Shown: in pieces, positions 15,935 to 17,652 of the stretch | How the letters are laid out: each line of letters opens with the position of its first letter | Numbering within the stretch: position 1 is the first letter of the stretch | Source of the DNA: Stramenopiles sp. TOSAG23-2 | Lineage: Eukaryota > Sar | Reading direction: 5' to 3' | Length of the DNA: 17,652 nt | NCBI GenBank assembly: GCA_900128395.1 | Contig: LT649634.1 | Location: 1-17,652 of the forward strand | Position numbers and translations under genes: made by a program | The notes under the pieces: generated by a model | What the model saw: only the letters and a program-made list of their open reading frames with translations | Databases searched by the model: none | Told to the model about the DNA's origin: nothing

Positions 15935-16891
15935 ATGACGAGTGTAGTAGTAAACGATGTAAATAATAATAATAATGAAGAAAAACGACGAAGAGAAATT
16001 ATATTGAATGATCAAGATGTGGAAACATTTAAAAAACAAAATTATATGGTGATTGATAATTTTTTAGGGGAGGATTGGTCGTCTGTTTTATTGGATGATT
16101 GTAAGAAAATGCAAAATAAGGGACTCGTAACACAACACTACTTTAAATTTGGAAATGCATTATATGAAAAACCAAATATTTTTGAATTAGATTTACATGA
16201 TGAAAAGAAGCGGAAGGAATCAAATGAGTTGAATTTTATATTTGAAACGGGTGGACCAAACTTTGTATTGGAAGCGAAAAAAAAATTAACGTTTTTAAAT
16301 TTAGCAAATGAACCATCAGCAATTAAATTGCAATATAATAAAGGAAATGGAGGTTGTTTTCCATATCACTATGATAATCCTGGACCCCCTTCGCGTCGAC
16401 AATTAACTTGTATTGTATATCTTAATCAAAATTGGAAGGAAGGTGATGGTGGTGAACTTGAATTATTACCATTTTTATCGAAAAAAATTATAATTAAACC
16501 AATCATGGATCGAGCCGTCTTGTTTCGTAGTGATATGTTTTTACATCGTGTCTTACCATCAAGTAAAGAACGATATTGTTTTACCATATGGGTTGATGGA
16601 TTAACTGTAAATGAAGATAAAGATGTATTATTAACACGTGACAAATTACGTTTTACATCATGGGAAGAGGCTGAACAATTTTTTGCTAATTCACCATTAC
16701 AACGAGTTATTGGTCGTGCTGTATATGATAAAGAATATCAAAGTAGTTTACTGGAATGTGTTGGTGGGACAAATGGTGAGCAACCGATGTTAATGCAGCA
16801 TGATAAAGCGGTATCAAATATTTACAAAAGTTTAAAACCATTAATAAATGAATTTCGCAATCGTAAAACATTAATTCAACATGGTGATTAA
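15935..16891 (+). CDS. 2-oxoglutarate/Fe(II) prolyl 4-hydroxylase, EGLN/PhyA type
   Basis: A predicted cytosolic or nuclear dioxygenase that hydroxylates a protein prolyl residue, using O2, 2-oxoglutarate and Fe(II). The 318-residue single-exon product starts at the ATG at 15935 (context AATTATGAC), with an Asn-rich N-terminus and no signal peptide. The N-terminal helix region (VETFKKQNYMVIDNFLGEDW) precedes the double-stranded beta-helix core. The iron ligands are H145 and D147 (HYDNP) and H204 (FLHRVLP). R213 (ERYCFTIW) is placed to bind 2-oxoglutarate. The spacings of 2, 57 and 9 residues equal those of human PHD2 (H313, D315, H374, R383), and TCIVYLNQNW corresponds to its TCIYYLNKDW. In protists without HIF, this family (PhyA) modifies Skp1 as an oxygen sensor; that substrate is inferred here. 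The C-terminal 80 residues are unassigned. Confidence 0.93.
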   Translation: MTSVVVNDVNNNNNEEKRRREIILNDQDVETFKKQNYMVIDNFLGEDWSSVLLDDCKKMQNKGLVTQHYFKFGNALYEKPNIFELDLHDEKKRKESNELNFIFETGGPNFVLEAKKKLTFLNLANEPSAIKLQYNKGNGGCFPYHYDNPGPPSRRQLTCIVYLNQNWKEGDGGELELLPFLSKKIIIKPIMDRAVLFRSDMFLHRVLPSSKERYCFTIWVDGLTVNEDKDVLLTRDKLRFTSWEEAEQFFANSPLQRVIGRAVYDKEYQSSLLECVGGTNGEQPMLMQHDKAVSNIYKSLKPLINEFRNRKTLIQHGD

Positions 16892-17572
16892 TTCAAGAGA
16901 GGTGGGTTGTAACCTGATGAGATCTGGCCCAGGATCTGGGAGATGGTTTTTAGGTTCTATTTTTAGGGCGTCGTCCAACAACAATACCAGGTAGCTCTAA
17001 TATAATAAACAAAAATTTAGGCCTCTTTTTTGCAGAACTCCCTAGATATAGGCACTGGTGTGGTAGATCATGTATACTAAAATATAATAATAATATTAAT
17101 AATAATAGCATTGGAATACTGTAGAACACAGAGAGGTATTTATACAAAAAGCCTTTGAAAAACACGACTGAGAAGAGTTTTTGAACAAAGAGATACCAGG
17201 TAAATAGTAAAGAAGAAGAAGGACCAAAAATAAAAATCAGCTTCTTATCACCACAATATAATTATAGCAACTTAAACTATACATCTATGCTGTACTAATA
17301 AGCACCTAATTCGATATCCAGGATATCCAAAAATGCATATGCAATATGCAACATATTATGTATTATTTATTAATATCAACTATATTATATTGTGTTTTTG
17401 AATCATTTAAGTCCATTAAGCTATATAGTACAACGAGAAGGAATTAAAAAAGAGCGAGACAAATTACAGATAGAGAATTATTTGAACACATATATAGATT
17501 AAAAATAGAAGATTTACTTTTTTTTTATATGCATACACATATACATACATATATTATATATACGCTATTATC
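16892..17572. other. Intergenic region downstream of the prolyl hydroxylase
   Basis: This 681-bp region lies between two plus-strand genes. A GC-richer patch at about 16895-17060 is followed by AAT and GAA repeats. ATACCAGGTA occurs twice (16984-16993 and 17193-17202), and a 15-bp perfect palindrome, GATATCC-A-GGATATC, lies at 17313-17327. The second CAG/GTAAAT could be the donor of a 5' UTR intron ending at the CAG at 17467-17469. The minus-strand frame at 16950-17165 (71 codons, hydrophobic start) matches nothing I know and is not called. Confidence 0.45.
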
Positions 17573-17652
17573 ATGAACATTGTACAAGAATTTGTCAACA
17601 CTTTACCGCGTGCTATTGAATTAATACAAGCTATGTGTACAGCAATATATGT
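17573..17652 (+). CDS. N-terminus of an unidentified protein, truncated by window edge
   Basis: An ATG at 17573, after a typical AT-rich leader (CTATTATC), opens a frame of 26 codons plus 2 bases to the window end. It reads MNIVQEFVNTLPRAIELIQA and then MCTAIY. The amphipathic, well-mixed composition differs from the low-complexity frames of nearby intergenic DNA and supports a real coding start. The family cannot be recognised from so few residues. The final GT could also be the start of an intron. Confidence 0.5.
   Translation, partial: MNIVQEFVNTLPRAIELIQAMCTAIY

Noticed and set aside
17125-17145. ACAGAGA resembling the U6 snRNA catalytic box
   Set aside because: The following bases do not match U6 and no other U6 segment is present.
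16950-17165. Minus-strand 71-codon ORF with a hydrophobic N-terminal stretch
   Set aside because: Composition follows local T-rich repeats, no family resemblance, and no supporting context; open frames of this length are common here.

Overview
This is nuclear DNA from an AT-rich unicellular eukaryote (protist). It carries eukaryote-only genes: 60S ribosomal protein L19, COX6A, the ER protein RAMP4/SERP1, proteasomal ATPase Rpt5, ERH and an EGLN-type prolyl hydroxylase. It also has GT-AG introns, standard stop codons, runs of Asn/Lys codons and intergenic DNA dominated by (AT)n. The phylum cannot be fixed from sequence alone. A flagellated protist, possibly a stramenopile or another SAR-type lineage, fits the large EF-hand and LRR proteins, but that is inference.

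Layout from left to right: (1) 5' part of RPL19 on the minus strand, cut by the window edge. (2) COX6A on plus, with its ATG alone on exon 1. (3) SERP1/RAMP4 on minus, two exons, convergent with COX6A. (4) PSMC3/Rpt5 on plus, one exon. (5) A 1342-residue LRR protein on minus, with SR-type tandem repeats and an embedded WW domain, in one exon. (6) A 1146-residue protein of repeated EF-hand modules on plus, divergent from the LRR gene. (7) A secreted saposin/canopy-like protein on plus, with a poly-lysine tract and a predicted intron whose donor contains the apparent stop codon. (8) ERH on minus. (9) An EGLN/PhyA-type 2-oxoglutarate prolyl hydroxylase on plus, divergent from ERH. (10) The first 26 codons of an unidentified plus-strand gene at the right edge.

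Most genes are housekeeping and do not form a pathway. The two giant genes (5 and 6) share a 758-bp divergent intergenic region and may be co-expressed structural or calcium-responsive proteins. The parts I cannot explain by known genes are two nested inverted-repeat structures in divergent intergenic regions (612-776 and 2999-3197), which could be structured non-coding RNAs or small inverted-repeat elements. No transposon ORF, CRISPR array, rRNA or tRNA was recognised, and no clearly undescribed multi-gene system is visible.
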